From NCBI RefSeq assembly GCF_001442755.1, contig NZ_CP006369.1, forward strand, positions 310,001-374,000: a stretch of DNA of 64,000 nt, in the 5' to 3' direction. The stretch is from Aureimonas sp. AU20. GTDB lineage: Bacteria; Pseudomonadota; Alphaproteobacteria; Rhizobiales; Rhizobiaceae. The notes below the pieces were generated by a model. That model had not been told where the DNA came from. It did not search any database and saw only the letters and a program-made list of their open reading frames with translations. The position numbers were made by a program, and so were the translations under genes. Below, piece after piece: positions 31,719-41,850 of this stretch (position 1 is the first letter of the stretch; every line of letters starts with the position of its first letter).

Positions 31719-32624
31719 ATGGAATCGCCCAAACCCGCCCCGCTCGCGGGCAAGCCGATCGTCACGGGCTTTTTCGACGAGCGGACCTTCAGCGTCCAGT
31801 ATGTTGTGGCCGATCCGCTGACGCGGGCCTGCGCCATCATCGACCCCGTGCTCGACTTCGACCCCAAGTCCGGCGCGACCGCCACCGGCTCGGCCGACGC
31901 GATCCTCGCCTTCATCGAGCGCGAGGGGCTGACGCTCGAATGGATTCTCGACACCCATCCCCATGCCGACCATTTCTCGGCGGCGGGCTATCTCCACGAC
32001 CGGACGGGCGCGCCGACCGCGATCGGCGAAAAGGTGCGCGGCGTTCAGACCTTATGGCAGGGCCTCTACCATATCGAGGGGTGCTGCCCGACCGACGGCT
32101 CGCAGTGGAGCCGGCTCTTTGCCGACGGCGAGCGCTTCCGCATCGGCGCGCTGGAGGTCGAAGTCCTGTTCACCCCCGGCCACACGCTGGCCTCGATCGC
32201 CTATCGGGTGGGGGACGCCGTGTTCGTTCACGACACGCTGTTCATGCCCGACGGGGGAACGGCGAGGGCCGACTTTCCCGGCGGCAGCGCCGGGGTGCTG
32301 TGGGACAGCATCCAGCGCCTCCTCGCCCTGCCGGGCGAGACGCGCGTCTTTACCGGCCACGACTACCAGCCGGGCGGGCGCGAGCCGCGCTGGGAATCCA
32401 CGGTCGACGAGCAGCGCCGCACCAACATCCATCTGGTGCGGGCTCCGACGCGCGAGGCCTTCGTGAGCTTGCGCGAAGCGCGAGACCGCGAGCTCGCCAT
32501 GCCGAACCTCATCCTCCATTCGCTCCAGGTCAACATCCGGGGCGGCCGCCTGCCCGAGCCCGAAAGCGACGGGCGGCGCTATCTCAAGATCCCGCTCGAC
32601 AGGCTGGAAGGCGCGGCCTGGTGA
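31719..32624 (+). CDS. blh: Persulfide dioxygenase-like metallo-hydrolase, Blh
   Basis: A 301-residue metallo-beta-lactamase-fold protein of the ETHE1-like persulfide dioxygenase type, named Blh in BigR operons. The metal motif THPHADH covers residues 79-85 (H80, H82, D84, H85), with further ligands in FTPGHTLAS and FTGHDYQPGG. Persulfide dioxygenases convert glutathione persulfide to sulfite with oxygen and iron. The C-terminal part, FVSLREARDRELAMPNLI and NIRGGRLPEPE, is typical of Blh. No rhodanese domain is fused. The ATG follows AAAGGGAG by about 8 bases. A hairpin follows the stop directly. Confidence 0.88.
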   Translation: MESPKPAPLAGKPIVTGFFDERTFSVQYVVADPLTRACAIIDPVLDFDPKSGATATGSADAILAFIEREGLTLEWILDTHPHADHFSAAGYLHDRTGAPTAIGEKVRGVQTLWQGLYHIEGCCPTDGSQWSRLFADGERFRIGALEVEVLFTPGHTLASIAYRVGDAVFVHDTLFMPDGGTARADFPGGSAGVLWDSIQRLLALPGETRVFTGHDYQPGGREPRWESTVDEQRRTNIHLVRAPTREAFVSLREARDRELAMPNLILHSLQVNIRGGRLPEPESDGRRYLKIPLDRLEGAAW

Positions 32625-32628
32625 GCTC

Positions 32629-32661
32629 GGCGGGAGAGAGCCATTCGGGTTCTCTCCCGCC
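32629..32661 (+). terminator. Hairpin terminating the bigR operon
   Basis: GGCGGGAGAGA (32629-32639) pairs perfectly with TCTCTCCCGCC (32651-32661), an 11-bp stem starting 4 bases after the blh stop. The following CTTGCTC is only weakly T-rich. It also lies before the end of the convergent BASS gene. Confidence 0.65.
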
Positions 32662-32691
32662 CTTGCTCGCGAGGACAATCCCGGAGGCGCT

Positions 32692-33747
32692 TCAGCCGAT
32701 CCGCGCGCCGACCTGCTCCGCCTGGGGCTCGACGTCGAAATCCGTTTCGTCCGCCTGCACCGCCAGCGCTGCCGCGTCCTGCGCCGTCAGCGCGCGGAGC
32801 GAGTAGCGCCGCGCCAATCCGGCGCAGACCATGAGCTGGATCTGATGAAACAGCATGATCGGCAGCACGATCATGCCGACCTGCGGCCCCGCGAACAGAA
32901 CGCTCGCCATGGGCAGCCCGCTTGCGAGCGATTTCTTGGAGCCGCAGAAGATCAGCACGATCTCGTCCTCCACGGGAAACCGCAGGACATATCGGCTGAC
33001 GAGGGTGGTGACGGCCAAGACGAGGCCAAGAAGCACGGCGCAGAGGAGGACGAGCACCGCCAGATCCGCAAGGGCGAGGCGGTGCCAGATGCCGCTCGCG
33101 ACGCCGGCAGAGAAGGCGACGTAGATCACGAGAAGGATCGAGCCGCGATCGAGAAGGCCGAGCCCCTTCTTGTGCTTGAGCACGAAAGCGCCGATCAGCG
33201 GGCGCAGCAGCTGGCCTGCCACGAAGGGCGCCAAGAGCTGCAGAACGATGTCGAAGAGGATGTCGAACGAGAAGCCGCCCGATTGGGTGTGCAGGAGAAG
33301 CGCCACCAGCGCGGGCGTTACGAAGATGCCGAGGAGGTTTGACGCGGATGCGGCACAGAGCGCGGCGGCGACGTTCCCTTGCGCGATCGAGGTGAAGGCG
33401 ATCGAGGACTGCACGGTGGACGGCAGGACGCAGAGAAACAGGATGCCGGCGTAAAGCGGCTCCGACAGGACGCCGGGCACGAGAAGGCCGACGGCGAGCC
33501 CCAAGAGCGGAAACAGGGCATAGGTGCTGAGCAGCACCGCCGTATGCAGCCGCCAGTGCCGCAGGCCCGCGAAGGCAGCCTGCGGCGAGAGGCGGGCACC
33601 GTAGAGAAAGAACAGGAAGGCGATCGCGAGCTTTGCCGCAAGGCCGGCGGCCACCGCCCCCTGCCCCGACGCCGGCAGAAGCGAGGCCAGGGCCACGACG
33701 CCCAGCATGAGCGCGATATAGGGATCGATCGGCAATCGCTTCAGCAA
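32692..33747 (-). CDS. Bile acid:sodium symporter (BASS) family protein
   Basis: A 351-residue protein with about ten hydrophobic spans of the SBF-like (YfeH) branch of the BASS superfamily. Conserved elements are FLYGARLSPQ, LCVLPSTVQSSIAFTSIAQGN (the discontinuous helix region), and IFCGSKKSLASGLPMA. The C-terminal tail is acidic and cytosolic. The start is taken as TTG at 33747, 8 bases after AAGGA; it gives LLKRLPIDPYIAL, the standard N-terminus. It lies next to catabolic genes on the same strand and may import or export an organic anion intermediate. Confidence 0.82.
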   Translation of the reverse strand: MLKRLPIDPYIALMLGVVALASLLPASGQGAVAAGLAAKLAIAFLFFLYGARLSPQAAFAGLRHWRLHTAVLLSTYALFPLLGLAVGLLVPGVLSEPLYAGILFLCVLPSTVQSSIAFTSIAQGNVAAALCAASASNLLGIFVTPALVALLLHTQSGGFSFDILFDIVLQLLAPFVAGQLLRPLIGAFVLKHKKGLGLLDRGSILLVIYVAFSAGVASGIWHRLALADLAVLVLLCAVLLGLVLAVTTLVSRYVLRFPVEDEIVLIFCGSKKSLASGLPMASVLFAGPQVGMIVLPIMLFHQIQLMVCAGLARRYSLRALTAQDAAALAVQADETDFDVEPQAEQVGARIG

Positions 33748-33794
33748 GGCTTGGGTCCTTCGCGGCAGGGTCGGGGTTCGTCGGCGCGGGCGGG

Positions 33795-35228
33795 TCAGGC
33801 GGCGCTGGTGACGAGACGCGTGTCGAGATAGTTTTCGATGGCCTCCGAGCCGCCCTCGGACCCGTAGCCGGAATCCTTGATGCCGCCGAACGGCAGTTCG
33901 GGCAGGCCCAGCCCATGGTGGTTGATCGACAGCATGCCGCTTTCGACGTCGCGGGACAGGCCCGAGATCGTCCTGGCCGAAGTGGTGTAGGCATAGGCGG
34001 CCAGCCCATAGGGAAGGCGGTTGGCCTCGCGCAAGGCCTCCTCGTAGGTGTCGAAGCGGTTCACCAGGGCGAGCGGGCCGAAGGGCTCCTCGTTCATGAC
34101 GCGCGCCTCCAGCGGTACGTCGGCCAGCACGGTCGGCTGGAAGAAGTTGCCCCGGTTGCCGATCCGGCTTCCACCCGTCACCAGCCGCGCGCCGCGCGAC
34201 ACCGCGTCGGCCACCAGCGCTTCCATCGCCTCGACCCGCCGACGGTTGGCGAGCGGCCCCATCGCGGTGCCCTCCGCTAGCCCGTCGCCGACCTGGATGG
34301 CCGATGCCGCTTGCGAGAACCCGCTGAGAAACGTCTCGAACGCGGCGTCCTGCACCAGAAAGCGCGTCGGCGCCACGCAGACCTGCCCCGCGTTGCGGAA
34401 CTTCGATCCCGACAGCACCTTCACCGCCAGTGCCAGATCGGCGTCCTCGAAGACCAGGGCCGGGGCATGGCCGCCGAGTTCCATGGTCGCCCGCTTCATA
34501 TGAAGGCCCGCAAGCGAAGCGAGGTGCTTGCCGACCGCCGTCGACCCCGTGAACGAGATCTTGCGAACCACGGGATGGGGGATCAGATAGCCGGAAATCG
34601 TGGCGGGATCGCCATAAACGAGATTGACGACGCCGGCGGGCACGCCCGCGTCGGCGAAGGCCCGGATCAGTTCGGCGCAGCTCGCCGGCGTTTCCTCCGG
34701 CCCTTTCAGGATCACGGAACAGCCGGCGGCCAGCGCGGCGGAGACCTTGCGCACGGCCTGATTGAGCGGGAAGTTCCAGGGTGTGAAGGCGGCGACCGGC
34801 CCGACCGGATGCTTCACCACCATCTGCGTGACGTTGGGCGCGCGGGCGGGAACGACGCGGCCGTAGGTCCGGCGCGCCTCTTCGGCGAACCAGTCGATCG
34901 TGTCGGCGGCGCCGAGCGTTTCGATCCGCGCCTCGCCAAGCGGCTTTCCCTGCTCCATGGTCATGAGGCGGGCGATACTCTCGGCTCGCTCGCGCAGGAT
35001 GTCGGCCGCGCGGCGCATGAGCTTGGAGCGCTCCAGCGGGCTGATGAGGCGCCAGTCCCGGAAGGCGCGCTCGGCCGCCAGAAGCGCCTCGTCCAGGTCG
35101 CCTTCGCGCGCGTGCGCCACGGTGCCGATCGTCTCGCCCGTGCTGGGGGAGACGACCGCCAGCCGCTCGCCCGTGCCGTCGCGCCAACGCCCGTCCACGA
35201 ACAGATGCGTGTCGGAATATCCGCTCAT
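33795..35228 (-). CDS. NAD(P)-dependent aldehyde dehydrogenase (succinate-semialdehyde type)
   Basis: A 477-residue aldehyde dehydrogenase of the GabD/SSADH group. The general-base glutamate is E250 (TMELGGHAP), the catalytic cysteine C284 ([10 protein letters not shown]), the cofactor region FTPWNFP at 148-154, and MNEEPFGPL appears near residue 377. It oxidises an aldehyde to a carboxylate, most likely a semialdehyde such as succinate semialdehyde produced by the neighbouring aminotransferase. The ATG at 35228 is preceded by GAGGAG. The rest of the open frame upstream is not part of this gene. Confidence 0.88.
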   Translation of the reverse strand: MSGYSDTHLFVDGRWRDGTGERLAVVSPSTGETIGTVAHAREGDLDEALLAAERAFRDWRLISPLERSKLMRRAADILRERAESIARLMTMEQGKPLGEARIETLGAADTIDWFAEEARRTYGRVVPARAPNVTQMVVKHPVGPVAAFTPWNFPLNQAVRKVSAALAAGCSVILKGPEETPASCAELIRAFADAGVPAGVVNLVYGDPATISGYLIPHPVVRKISFTGSTAVGKHLASLAGLHMKRATMELGGHAPALVFEDADLALAVKVLSGSKFRNAGQVCVAPTRFLVQDAAFETFLSGFSQAASAIQVGDGLAEGTAMGPLANRRRVEAMEALVADAVSRGARLVTGGSRIGNRGNFFQPTVLADVPLEARVMNEEPFGPLALVNRFDTYEEALREANRLPYGLAAYAYTTSARTISGLSRDVESGMLSINHHGLGLPELPFGGIKDSGYGSEGGSEAIENYLDTRLVTSAA

Positions 35229-35257
35229 TCTCGTTTCTCCTCGTGCTGCCGACCCGG

Positions 35258-36850
35258 TCAGAAACCGAGGGCGCAGCCGTCCTTGCGATGGTCCGAGCCG
35301 CCGAGCAGCGCGCCGCTGTCCCAGTCGATCCAGATGCCCTGCGATCCGCCGATCGCCCATTTCGGCGGCTGAACGAAGAACCCGCGCCGCGTCAGCTCCT
35401 CGCCGATGCGCAGGCGCAGCCGTTCCTCGATCTCGACCGTCTTCGTGCCGGGCAGCGGGAATAGGCGCGGCAGGTCCATGGCGCTTTGCAGGTCCATTCC
35501 GTGGTCGAACAGCTTGGACAGGATGTGCGCATGACCCATGGCCTGATAATGGCCCCCCATGACGCCGAAGCTCATCACCGTGCGGCCGTCTCGCGTCACC
35601 ATTCCGGGGATGATCGTGTGCATCGGTCGCTTGCGCGGGCCGATCCGGTTGGGATGGCCGGGCGCCATCGAGAAGCTCTGGCCGCGATTGTGCAGGAGCA
35701 CCCCGGATTGGGGCGCCACGATGCCGCTGCCATAGGGATGGAAGATCGAGTTGATGAAGCTGACGGCGTTGCGGTCCCGATCCACCACCGAGATATAGAC
35801 CGTGTCGGAATGCTCCACCGCATCCAGAACGGGAAGCGGGTCGATCGCACGCGACAGGTCGATCTCGGCCGCGAGCCGGTCCGCCAGTTCGTCCGATAGG
35901 AGATGGTCGACGGGAACGTCGCTGACGCTCCGGTCCGCCACGAAGGCGTCGCGCGCGGCATAGGCGAGCCGCGTCGCCTCGACCTCGACATGGATCGCGT
36001 CCACGTCGAGCGGGTGCGACCGGACGGGAAAGCGCTCCAGAATCTTCAGGATCATCAGCGCGACGATGCCCTGGCCGTTCGGCGGGCACTCGTGAACGGT
36101 CCACCCGCGATAGGTCACGCTGCACGGCTCGACATACTCTCCCGCCGCCTCGCCGAAATCCTCCAGCGTGTGCAGGCCGCCGAGAGCGGTGAGCCGGTCC
36201 ACCATGTCCTCCGCCACGGCGCCGCGATAGAAGGCGTCTCTGCCCTTTTCGCCGATCGCCTCCAGGGTGGCTGCGAGTTCCATCTGCCGTTGCAGCGTTC
36301 CGACGGCGGGCGTTTCGCCGTTCACGAGAAAGAGTTCTCGTGCAACGGGGTCGGCGGCCAGCATCTCGCGCTGGCCCTCGATGTCGTGCGCGACGCGCGG
36401 CGTGATCGCGTAGCCCTGCCGCGCCATGGCGATGGCGGGCGACAGGATCTCGCGCATCGACATGCGCCCGTGATCGGCCACCAGGCGGGTCCAGGCATCC
36501 ACCGCGCCCGGCACGGTGACGACATGCGGCGAAGAGCGATCCAGCGTGGTGACGCCGAGCTCTGCCAGCCGCTCGGGCGTCAGAGCGGCGGGCGTGCGTC
36601 CCGAGCCGTTGAAGGCGAGAACACGGTCGCCACCGCCGGGCGCCAGCAGCGCGAAACAGTCTCCCCCAATCCCCGTCGAGCCCGCTTCCACCACGCATTG
36701 GACGGCGCAGGCGCCGACCGCCGCGTCCACCGCGTTGCCGCCGGCCTTCAAAATCTCGACGGCCGTCAGCGTCGCGGCCGGGTGCGACGTCGCCGCCATC
36801 CCGTTCCGGCCGACCGCGAGCGAACGGCCGGGCTCTTCGAAATTGCGCAT
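35258..36850 (-). CDS. Gamma-glutamyltransferase family protein, no signal peptide
   Basis: A 530-residue protein of the gamma-glutamyltransferase/cephalosporin acylase (Ntn-hydrolase) family. The catalytic threonine of the autoprocessed small subunit is T350 in [15 protein letters not shown], matching the TTHxSVVD motif of classical enzymes. [16 protein letters not shown] near the N-terminus and [22 protein letters not shown] in the small subunit are typical. No signal peptide is present, unlike periplasmic E. coli Ggt, so it should act in the cytoplasm on an imported gamma-glutamyl compound or related amide. Its neighbours are the transporter binding protein, an aminotransferase and an aldehyde dehydrogenase. 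Confidence 0.88.
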   Translation of the reverse strand: MRNFEEPGRSLAVGRNGMAATSHPAATLTAVEILKAGGNAVDAAVGACAVQCVVEAGSTGIGGDCFALLAPGGGDRVLAFNGSGRTPAALTPERLAELGVTTLDRSSPHVVTVPGAVDAWTRLVADHGRMSMREILSPAIAMARQGYAITPRVAHDIEGQREMLAADPVARELFLVNGETPAVGTLQRQMELAATLEAIGEKGRDAFYRGAVAEDMVDRLTALGGLHTLEDFGEAAGEYVEPCSVTYRGWTVHECPPNGQGIVALMILKILERFPVRSHPLDVDAIHVEVEATRLAYAARDAFVADRSVSDVPVDHLLSDELADRLAAEIDLSRAIDPLPVLDAVEHSDTVYISVVDRDRNAVSFINSIFHPYGSGIVAPQSGVLLHNRGQSFSMAPGHPNRIGPRKRPMHTIIPGMVTRDGRTVMSFGVMGGHYQAMGHAHILSKLFDHGMDLQSAMDLPRLFPLPGTKTVEIEERLRLRIGEELTRRGFFVQPPKWAIGGSQGIWIDWDSGALLGGSDHRKDGCALGF

Positions 36851-36905
36851 GTTCTCTCCATCATCCCCGTGTCTTGCGGCCGCGCCGCCCCTGCCCTTCG
36901 GCGTT

Positions 36906-38288
36906 TCAGGCCATGACCCGCTGGCGAACCCATTCGGCCGTGTCGTCCAGCGCCAGCTCGATCCGATCGAAGAGATCGTCGATCTCGGCTTCGGTTATGA
37001 TCAGCGGCGGGCAGAGGTTGACCGTGTCGCCGAGCGCCCGCGTGATGACACCGTGCGCCTGCGCGCGTTTTCCCGCATGGACGGCCACGGCGAATTTGGG
37101 GTCGAACGGCTCCTTGGTCGCCTTGTCGCGCACGAGTTCCAGCGTGCCGATCAGGCCCATGCCGCGCGCGTTGCCGACCAGCGAATGGGCACCCAGCGCG
37201 CGCAGGCGCGCCTGAAAGCGCGGGGCGATGGCGCGGACATGGCCGACGATGTCGCGCTCCTCGTAGATCTTCAAGGTCTCCAGGGCGACCGCCGTCGCCA
37301 CGGGGTGCCCGCCATAGGTGAAGCCGTGGCCGAACGTGCCGATCTTCTGGCTTTCGGAGACGATCGCGGCCTGGATCTTCTCGTTGATCATCAGGGCCGA
37401 GATCGGTTGGTAGGCAGCGGACAACTGCTTGGCCATGGAGATCATGTCCGGCTTCATGCCAAAGGCCTCGGACCCGAACAGCGTGCCGAGCCGCCCGAAA
37501 CCGCAGATGACTTCGTCGGCGATCAGCAGGATGTCGTAGCGGGCGAGAACCGCCTGGATCTTCTCGTAATAGGTCGGCGGGGGCACGATGCAGCCGCCGG
37601 ATGCCATCAGCGGTTCTGCGAAGAAGGCCCCGACCGTCTCCGGCCCCTCCTTGAGGATCAGGGCTTCCAGCTCTTCCGCGCAGCGCGTGGCGAAAGCCTC
37701 CTCGCTCTCGCCCGGCTGGGCGTAGCGGTAGTGGAGCGGGCAGGACGTGTGCAGGACGCGGTCGATCGGCAAGTCGAAGTCGCGATGGTTGTTGGGAAGG
37801 CCGGTGAGGCTCGCCGAGGCGATCGTCACACCGTGATAGGCCCTGACGCGCGAGATGATCTTCTTCTTCTCGGGCTTGCCGATCGCGTTGTGATAATACC
37901 AGACCAGCTTCATGGCCGTGTCGTTCGCCTCGGAGCCCGAATTGGCGAAGAACACTTTCGACATGGGAACGGGGGAGAGGGCGAGCAACCGCTCGGCCAG
38001 CTCGATCGCCGTCTCGTGCGACTTGCCGCCGAACGAATGGTAGAATGGAAGCTGCTCCAGCTGCCGGATCGCGGCGTCTACGAGGCGCCGTTCGCTGAAG
38101 CCGAGCGAGGCGCAGAACAGGCCGCTCAGCCCTTCGATATAGCGATTGCCGTCCGTATCGATGATGTGGATGCCATCGCCGCCAGCGACCACGAAGGGCC
38201 CCTCTTCCAGATGCTTGGCGGCATTGGTGTAGGGGTGAAGGACGTGGGCGACGTCACGCGCTTCGAGGGAATTGGGGATCGCTGGCAC
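36906..38288 (-). CDS. Class III (omega) aminotransferase
   Basis: A 460-residue PLP-dependent class III aminotransferase. SGSEANDTAMKL at 117-128 binds the cofactor phosphate, LLIADEVICGFGR gives the aspartate contacting the pyridine ring, and K287 in ISMAKQLSAAY forms the Schiff base. The family moves the terminal amino group of an omega-amino acid or diamine (for example GABA, beta-alanine, putrescine) to pyruvate or 2-oxoglutarate. GTG at 38288 is chosen because GGAGG precedes it and the N-terminus fits the family. The product would be a substrate for the adjacent dehydrogenase. Confidence 0.88.
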   Translation of the reverse strand: MPAIPNSLEARDVAHVLHPYTNAAKHLEEGPFVVAGGDGIHIIDTDGNRYIEGLSGLFCASLGFSERRLVDAAIRQLEQLPFYHSFGGKSHETAIELAERLLALSPVPMSKVFFANSGSEANDTAMKLVWYYHNAIGKPEKKKIISRVRAYHGVTIASASLTGLPNNHRDFDLPIDRVLHTSCPLHYRYAQPGESEEAFATRCAEELEALILKEGPETVGAFFAEPLMASGGCIVPPPTYYEKIQAVLARYDILLIADEVICGFGRLGTLFGSEAFGMKPDMISMAKQLSAAYQPISALMINEKIQAAIVSESQKIGTFGHGFTYGGHPVATAVALETLKIYEERDIVGHVRAIAPRFQARLRALGAHSLVGNARGMGLIGTLELVRDKATKEPFDPKFAVAVHAGKRAQAHGVITRALGDTVNLCPPLIITEAEIDDLFDRIELALDDTAEWVRQRVMA

Positions 38289-38425
38289 GATGGCCTCCGA
38301 AAATTGAGCGGGCGGACGAGCCTTGGCCCGGCGCATGGTCGGTCTTGAGCTGGTGGGGGAAACGCGGGCCGCATGACGGCCCGGCGGCCCGGTCTCGCCG
38401 AGCCGCCGAACGGAGGATTCGGGCG

Positions 38426-39271
38426 TTACTTCGCCGTGGCCTTGAACCACTTGTCGGACAGCTTATCGATTGTGCCGTCGGCCTTGGCGGCGGTGATCGC
38501 CTTGTCGAACTCGGCTTTCAAAGCCGTGTCGTCCTTGCGCAGGCCGACCGCGATGCCCTGACCGAAGACATCGCCCTCGAAGGTTGGGCCGGCGATCTCG
38601 TAGCCGGCGAAGTCGGGCTTGCCCAGCATGGCGTCGAGCGAGGTCTTCTGGGCCACGACCCCGTCGATGCGCCCGGCAGCGAGATCGAGATTGTGCTGCT
38701 CGACGGTCTTGTATTCCCGCACCTCAACGGCGCCCTTCAGATATTTCTCCAGGAAGGCGACGTTGGCGGTCGAGCTCTGGGCGCCGATGGACTTGCCCTC
38801 CAGCGCCGCGCGCAGCGGCTTCAGCTCGCTCTCGACCTTGGCGGGGTCTGCCGCGAGATCGACGCTCGTCCCCGTGCCGGGAAGGCCGGCGAGCGCGCCG
38901 TCCTTCTCCACCATGAAGGCGGCCGCGGTCGGCGCATAGGGTTCGCTGAAGGAGATGGCCTGCTTGCGTTTGTCGGTGACGATCATGGACGCCATGATCG
39001 CGTCGAACTTGCGCGCGTTGAGCGAGGGAATGAGGCCGTCCCAGTCCTGCGCCACCACGGTGCAGGTGACCTCCATGCGCTTGCAGAGATCGGCGGCCAG
39101 ATCGACCTCGAAGCCCTGAAGCGTGCCGTCGGCCGCCGTGAAGTTCCAGGGCTCGTAGGCCCCTTCCGTGGCGATGGTGACGGTGGTCGGCTTGGTCTGC
39201 GCCGGAGCCGCCACGGTGGATGCGAGCAACGCCGTCATCGCGGCGAGAAGCGGAATTCTGCAAGAGAGCAT
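38426..39271 (-). CDS. Polar amino acid ABC transporter substrate-binding protein
   Basis: A 281-residue periplasmic binding protein of family 3 (amino-acid binding). A signal peptide covers about residues 1-24. The mature protein has the signature GFEVDLAADLCKRM, followed by VAQDWDGLIPSLNARKFDAIMASM and the C-terminal GTIDKLSDKWF. It should deliver its ligand to the permeases encoded at 40397-41850, across the divergent GntR gene. The ligand is not evident; the neighbouring enzymes favour a polyamine, omega-amino acid or gamma-glutamyl compound. ATG 39271 follows AAGGTG. Confidence 0.87.
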   Translation of the reverse strand: MLSCRIPLLAAMTALLASTVAAPAQTKPTTVTIATEGAYEPWNFTAADGTLQGFEVDLAADLCKRMEVTCTVVAQDWDGLIPSLNARKFDAIMASMIVTDKRKQAISFSEPYAPTAAAFMVEKDGALAGLPGTGTSVDLAADPAKVESELKPLRAALEGKSIGAQSSTANVAFLEKYLKGAVEVREYKTVEQHNLDLAAGRIDGVVAQKTSLDAMLGKPDFAGYEIAGPTFEGDVFGQGIAVGLRKDDTALKAEFDKAITAAKADGTIDKLSDKWFKATAK

Positions 39272-39535
39272 CGGATCACCTTCGATGGACGCCGGCGGGT
39301 TGAGGCGCGCGGCAGGGGAGGAAACGGGGCCGCGTCGGCGCGAGGCTCGGCGGGCGGCGGTGGCAAGGCAAAGGCGTTCGAGCGGGCCTTTGGCGGAGAG
39401 CTTCATGGTGTTCGCGGCGGCATCGTTTGCTGGGTCGAATATCGGGCATCGCTCCAACCGGCGCCGGGGCGACAACCGGACTTGCCTTTGTTTTCTACAA
39501 TCGGTCAATATGCCTATTGCGTGGGACATCCAATG

Positions 39536-39557
39536 TTGGGTACATAATCGTATCCAA
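39536..39557. promoter_or_regulatory. Candidate GntR operator
   Basis: TTGGGTAC (39536-39543) and GTATCCAA (39550-39557) form 8-bp arms with one mismatched pair around ATAATC. It lies upstream of the GntR gene in the divergent region toward the binding-protein gene (39272-39576), the expected place for a FadR-type site of the GTnnnAC kind. Confidence 0.5.
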
Positions 39558-39576
39558 TTTGACGAGGCAAGAGAAT

Positions 39577-40362
39577 TTGTCAGCACCCGCCTTGCTCCCC
39601 GATGGTGTCGATGCGACCGACAAGCCCCACCAGCTCGACAAGACGGGACACGGCGCCGTGACCACTAACGATCCATCGGAAACCCAGTCCGTCCGGCAGG
39701 CGACCTATCTCCAGCTCAAGGACCTGATCCTGAGCGGCCGGGTCCGCCCCGCAGAACGGCTGGCGGAGAGCGCTCTGGCCAAACGCTTCGGCGTCAGCCG
39801 CACGCCGCTTCGCGAGGCGCTGATGAAGCTGGAGCGCGAGGGGCTCGTGGTCGGGGAGCGCAACGTCGGCTACACCGTGGCCGATCTCGATGTCGGCGCG
39901 GTCTGCGACCTCCTGCGCGTTCGCGAGGCGCTCGACATCTGCGCCGCCGAGCTGGCCTGCGCCCGCGCGACGGACGAAGACCTGGCCGAGATTTCCGGCA
40001 TCGTCGACGAGATGGCGGCGCTTCGCTCCAGCTCGGGAATGACGGCGTCCGATCAGGCCCGCAATCTCGAACTCGGCCTCCACATCCACAAGGTCATCGC
40101 CCGCGCCACGCGCAACGAGGCGCTTCTGCGCGTCAGCGAGCAGATCTACCAGCAGCTGCAATTGGCGCTCTGGCTCGAAGTGCTCTGGATCGACCTTGCC
40201 GATTCCGATCTCGCCGAGCACCGCGCGATCGCCGATGCGCTGAAAGCGAGGAATCCCGAGGCCGCCGCCACGGCCGCGCGAGACCATGTGCAAAGCTCGC
40301 TGCGCAACATGATGAAGCTCGAGGAACTGATGAAGCACAGGCGCCCGCCCACGGGCGCCTGA
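39577..40362 (+). CDS. GntR-family regulator with FCD domain
   Basis: A FadR-subfamily GntR regulator, up to 261 residues. The winged helix-turn-helix contains RQATYLQLKDLILSG and KRFGVSRTPLREALMKLEREG; the effector (FCD) domain has LLRVREALDICAAELA, LHIHKVIARATRNEAL and EHRAIADALKARN, with Asp/His residues typical of metal and carboxylate binding. The start is uncertain: TTG at 39577 with GACGAGG upstream, or GTG at 39658 giving 235 residues. It separates the divergently transcribed binding-protein and aminotransferase unit from the permease genes and probably controls both. Confidence 0.85.
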   Translation: MSAPALLPDGVDATDKPHQLDKTGHGAVTTNDPSETQSVRQATYLQLKDLILSGRVRPAERLAESALAKRFGVSRTPLREALMKLEREGLVVGERNVGYTVADLDVGAVCDLLRVREALDICAAELACARATDEDLAEISGIVDEMAALRSSSGMTASDQARNLELGLHIHKVIARATRNEALLRVSEQIYQQLQLALWLEVLWIDLADSDLAEHRAIADALKARNPEAAATAARDHVQSSLRNMMKLEELMKHRRPPTGA

Positions 40363-40396
40363 CCAAAGCTCGCCCCTCCAACCCGAGGTCCCCGCC

Positions 40397-41125
40397 ATGC
40401 CGCCCGCCTTGACGGACTACTTCTCCCTCGTCGGTTTCGGCCCCGGTGGCTGGGGCGCCGCTCTGCTGACGGCGACGGCGATGACCCTGGCCGTCTCCGT
40501 CTGCGGCTTCGCCGCCGGTTCGGCGCTCGGCGCCCTCGTCGCCTGGGCCAAGCTGTCGCGGCGGCGCGCCTTGCGGGTCTTGGGAGACGCCTACACGACC
40601 GTGCTTCGCGGGGTTCCCGACCTCCTCGTCATCTATCTCTTCTATTTCGGCGGCAGCGCCGTGCTCGGCTCCGTGGCGGGGATTTTCGGCGCGGGCGGCT
40701 TCATCGGCATGCCTGCCTTTCTGACCGGCATGCTGGCGATCGGCGTCGTGTCGGCGGCCTATCAGGCCGAGGTCTTTCGGGGCGCGTACCGGTCCGTCGC
40801 CAAGGGCGAGCTCGAAGCGGCGCGCGCGGTCGGCATGCGCCCCTGGCCGATGGCGCGCCGCATCGTGGTGCCGCTGGTGCTGCGCTACGCCGTGCCGGGC
40901 CTCGGAAACACCTGGCAGCTCGTCCTGAAAGAATCCGCCCTGATCTCGGTGACGGGTCTGGTCGAACTCCTGCGTCAGTCGCAGATCGCCGCCGGCTCGA
41001 CACGCAAGCCGCTCGACTTCTATCTGACGGCCGTTCTCCTCTATCTCGCGATCACCTGGGTCTCCACGCTCCTGTTCCGCCGGGCGGAAACACGGGTGTC
41101 GCGCGGCGTCCGGAGGGCTGTCTGA
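40397..41125 (+). CDS. Polar amino acid ABC transporter permease, HisQ-like
   Basis: A 242-residue permease of the HisMQ family with about five spans. The EAA loop that docks on the ATPase is KGELEAARAVGMRPWPMARRIVVP. It pairs with the following permease as a heterodimer. Its stop overlaps the next start in TGATG. The operon also contains the ATPase and takes its ligand from the binding protein encoded at 38426-39271. Confidence 0.87.
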   Translation: MPPALTDYFSLVGFGPGGWGAALLTATAMTLAVSVCGFAAGSALGALVAWAKLSRRRALRVLGDAYTTVLRGVPDLLVIYLFYFGGSAVLGSVAGIFGAGGFIGMPAFLTGMLAIGVVSAAYQAEVFRGAYRSVAKGELEAARAVGMRPWPMARRIVVPLVLRYAVPGLGNTWQLVLKESALISVTGLVELLRQSQIAAGSTRKPLDFYLTAVLLYLAITWVSTLLFRRAETRVSRGVRRAV

Positions 41126-41850
41126 TGGACCTTCCCTTCCTCTGGAACACGTTCGTGGTGCTGCTCGGCGGGCTGCCGCTGACCCTGGAACTGGCGGCAA
41201 TCTCGATCCTGGCCGGCTGCCTCCTGGCTCTGGCGATCGCCTTTCTCGGCAGCTTCGCCGGCCCTCTCGGCTCGGGCTTCGCCAGCGCCTATGTCTTCGT
41301 GTTTCGCGGCTCGCCGCTCTTGGTGCAGATTTTCCTGATCTACTACGGACTTGGGCAGTTCCGACCGACGCTGCAGCAAATCGGCCTTTGGCCCTTCCTG
41401 CGCGATCCGTTCTGGTGCGCGGCCCTCGCGCTGACGCTGAACACCGCCGCCTATGGCAGCGAGATCTTCCGGGGCGGCCTCAGGGCGGTGCCCGCCCGCG
41501 AGGTCGAGGCGGCACGCGCCTGCGGCATGTCCGGCTTCCTTCTCCTGCGCCGGATCATCGTTCCCATCGCACTGCGCCAGGCGCTTCCCGCCTATGGCAA
41601 CGAGATCATCCTGATGGTGAAGGCCACGGCGCTCGCCTCCATCATCACCCTGATGGAGGTAACCGGCCTCGCCCAGAAGCTGATCTCGGAAACCTTCCGC
41701 GCCGTGGAGGTCTTCGTCGTCGCCGGGGCGATCTATCTCGCCCTCAATTTCATCCTCACCCGCATCGTCCTCGCCGTCGAGCACCGCCTGTCGCCCCATC
41801 TTCGCGACAGCCGCGTCCGGGAAATCGATGTCAGGAGCGCCCATGCTTGA
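41125..41850 (+). CDS. Polar amino acid ABC transporter permease, HisM-like
   Basis: A 241-residue permease, second of the pair. [19 protein letters not shown] is the family's opening signature, and the EAA loop reads [21 protein letters not shown]. It has about five spans. The last 8 bases overlap the ATPase gene start. Confidence 0.87.
   Translation: MDLPFLWNTFVVLLGGLPLTLELAAISILAGCLLALAIAFLGSFAGPLGSGFASAYVFVFRGSPLLVQIFLIYYGLGQFRPTLQQIGLWPFLRDPFWCAALALTLNTAAYGSEIFRGGLRAVPAREVEAARACGMSGFLLLRRIIVPIALRQALPAYGNEIILMVKATALASIITLMEVTGLAQKLISETFRAVEVFVVAGAIYLALNFILTRIVLAVEHRLSPHLRDSRVREIDVRSAHA

Noticed and set aside
29972..31954. 660-codon minus-strand frame across the bigR operon
   Set aside because: Antisense to the operon; no domain and typical shadow composition.
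33795..36698. Single giant frame spanning dehydrogenase and gamma-glutamyltransferase
   Set aside because: Only the part from 35228 downstream is the dehydrogenase; the rest is a shifted frame of the gamma-glutamyltransferase gene, which has its own start and complete motifs.
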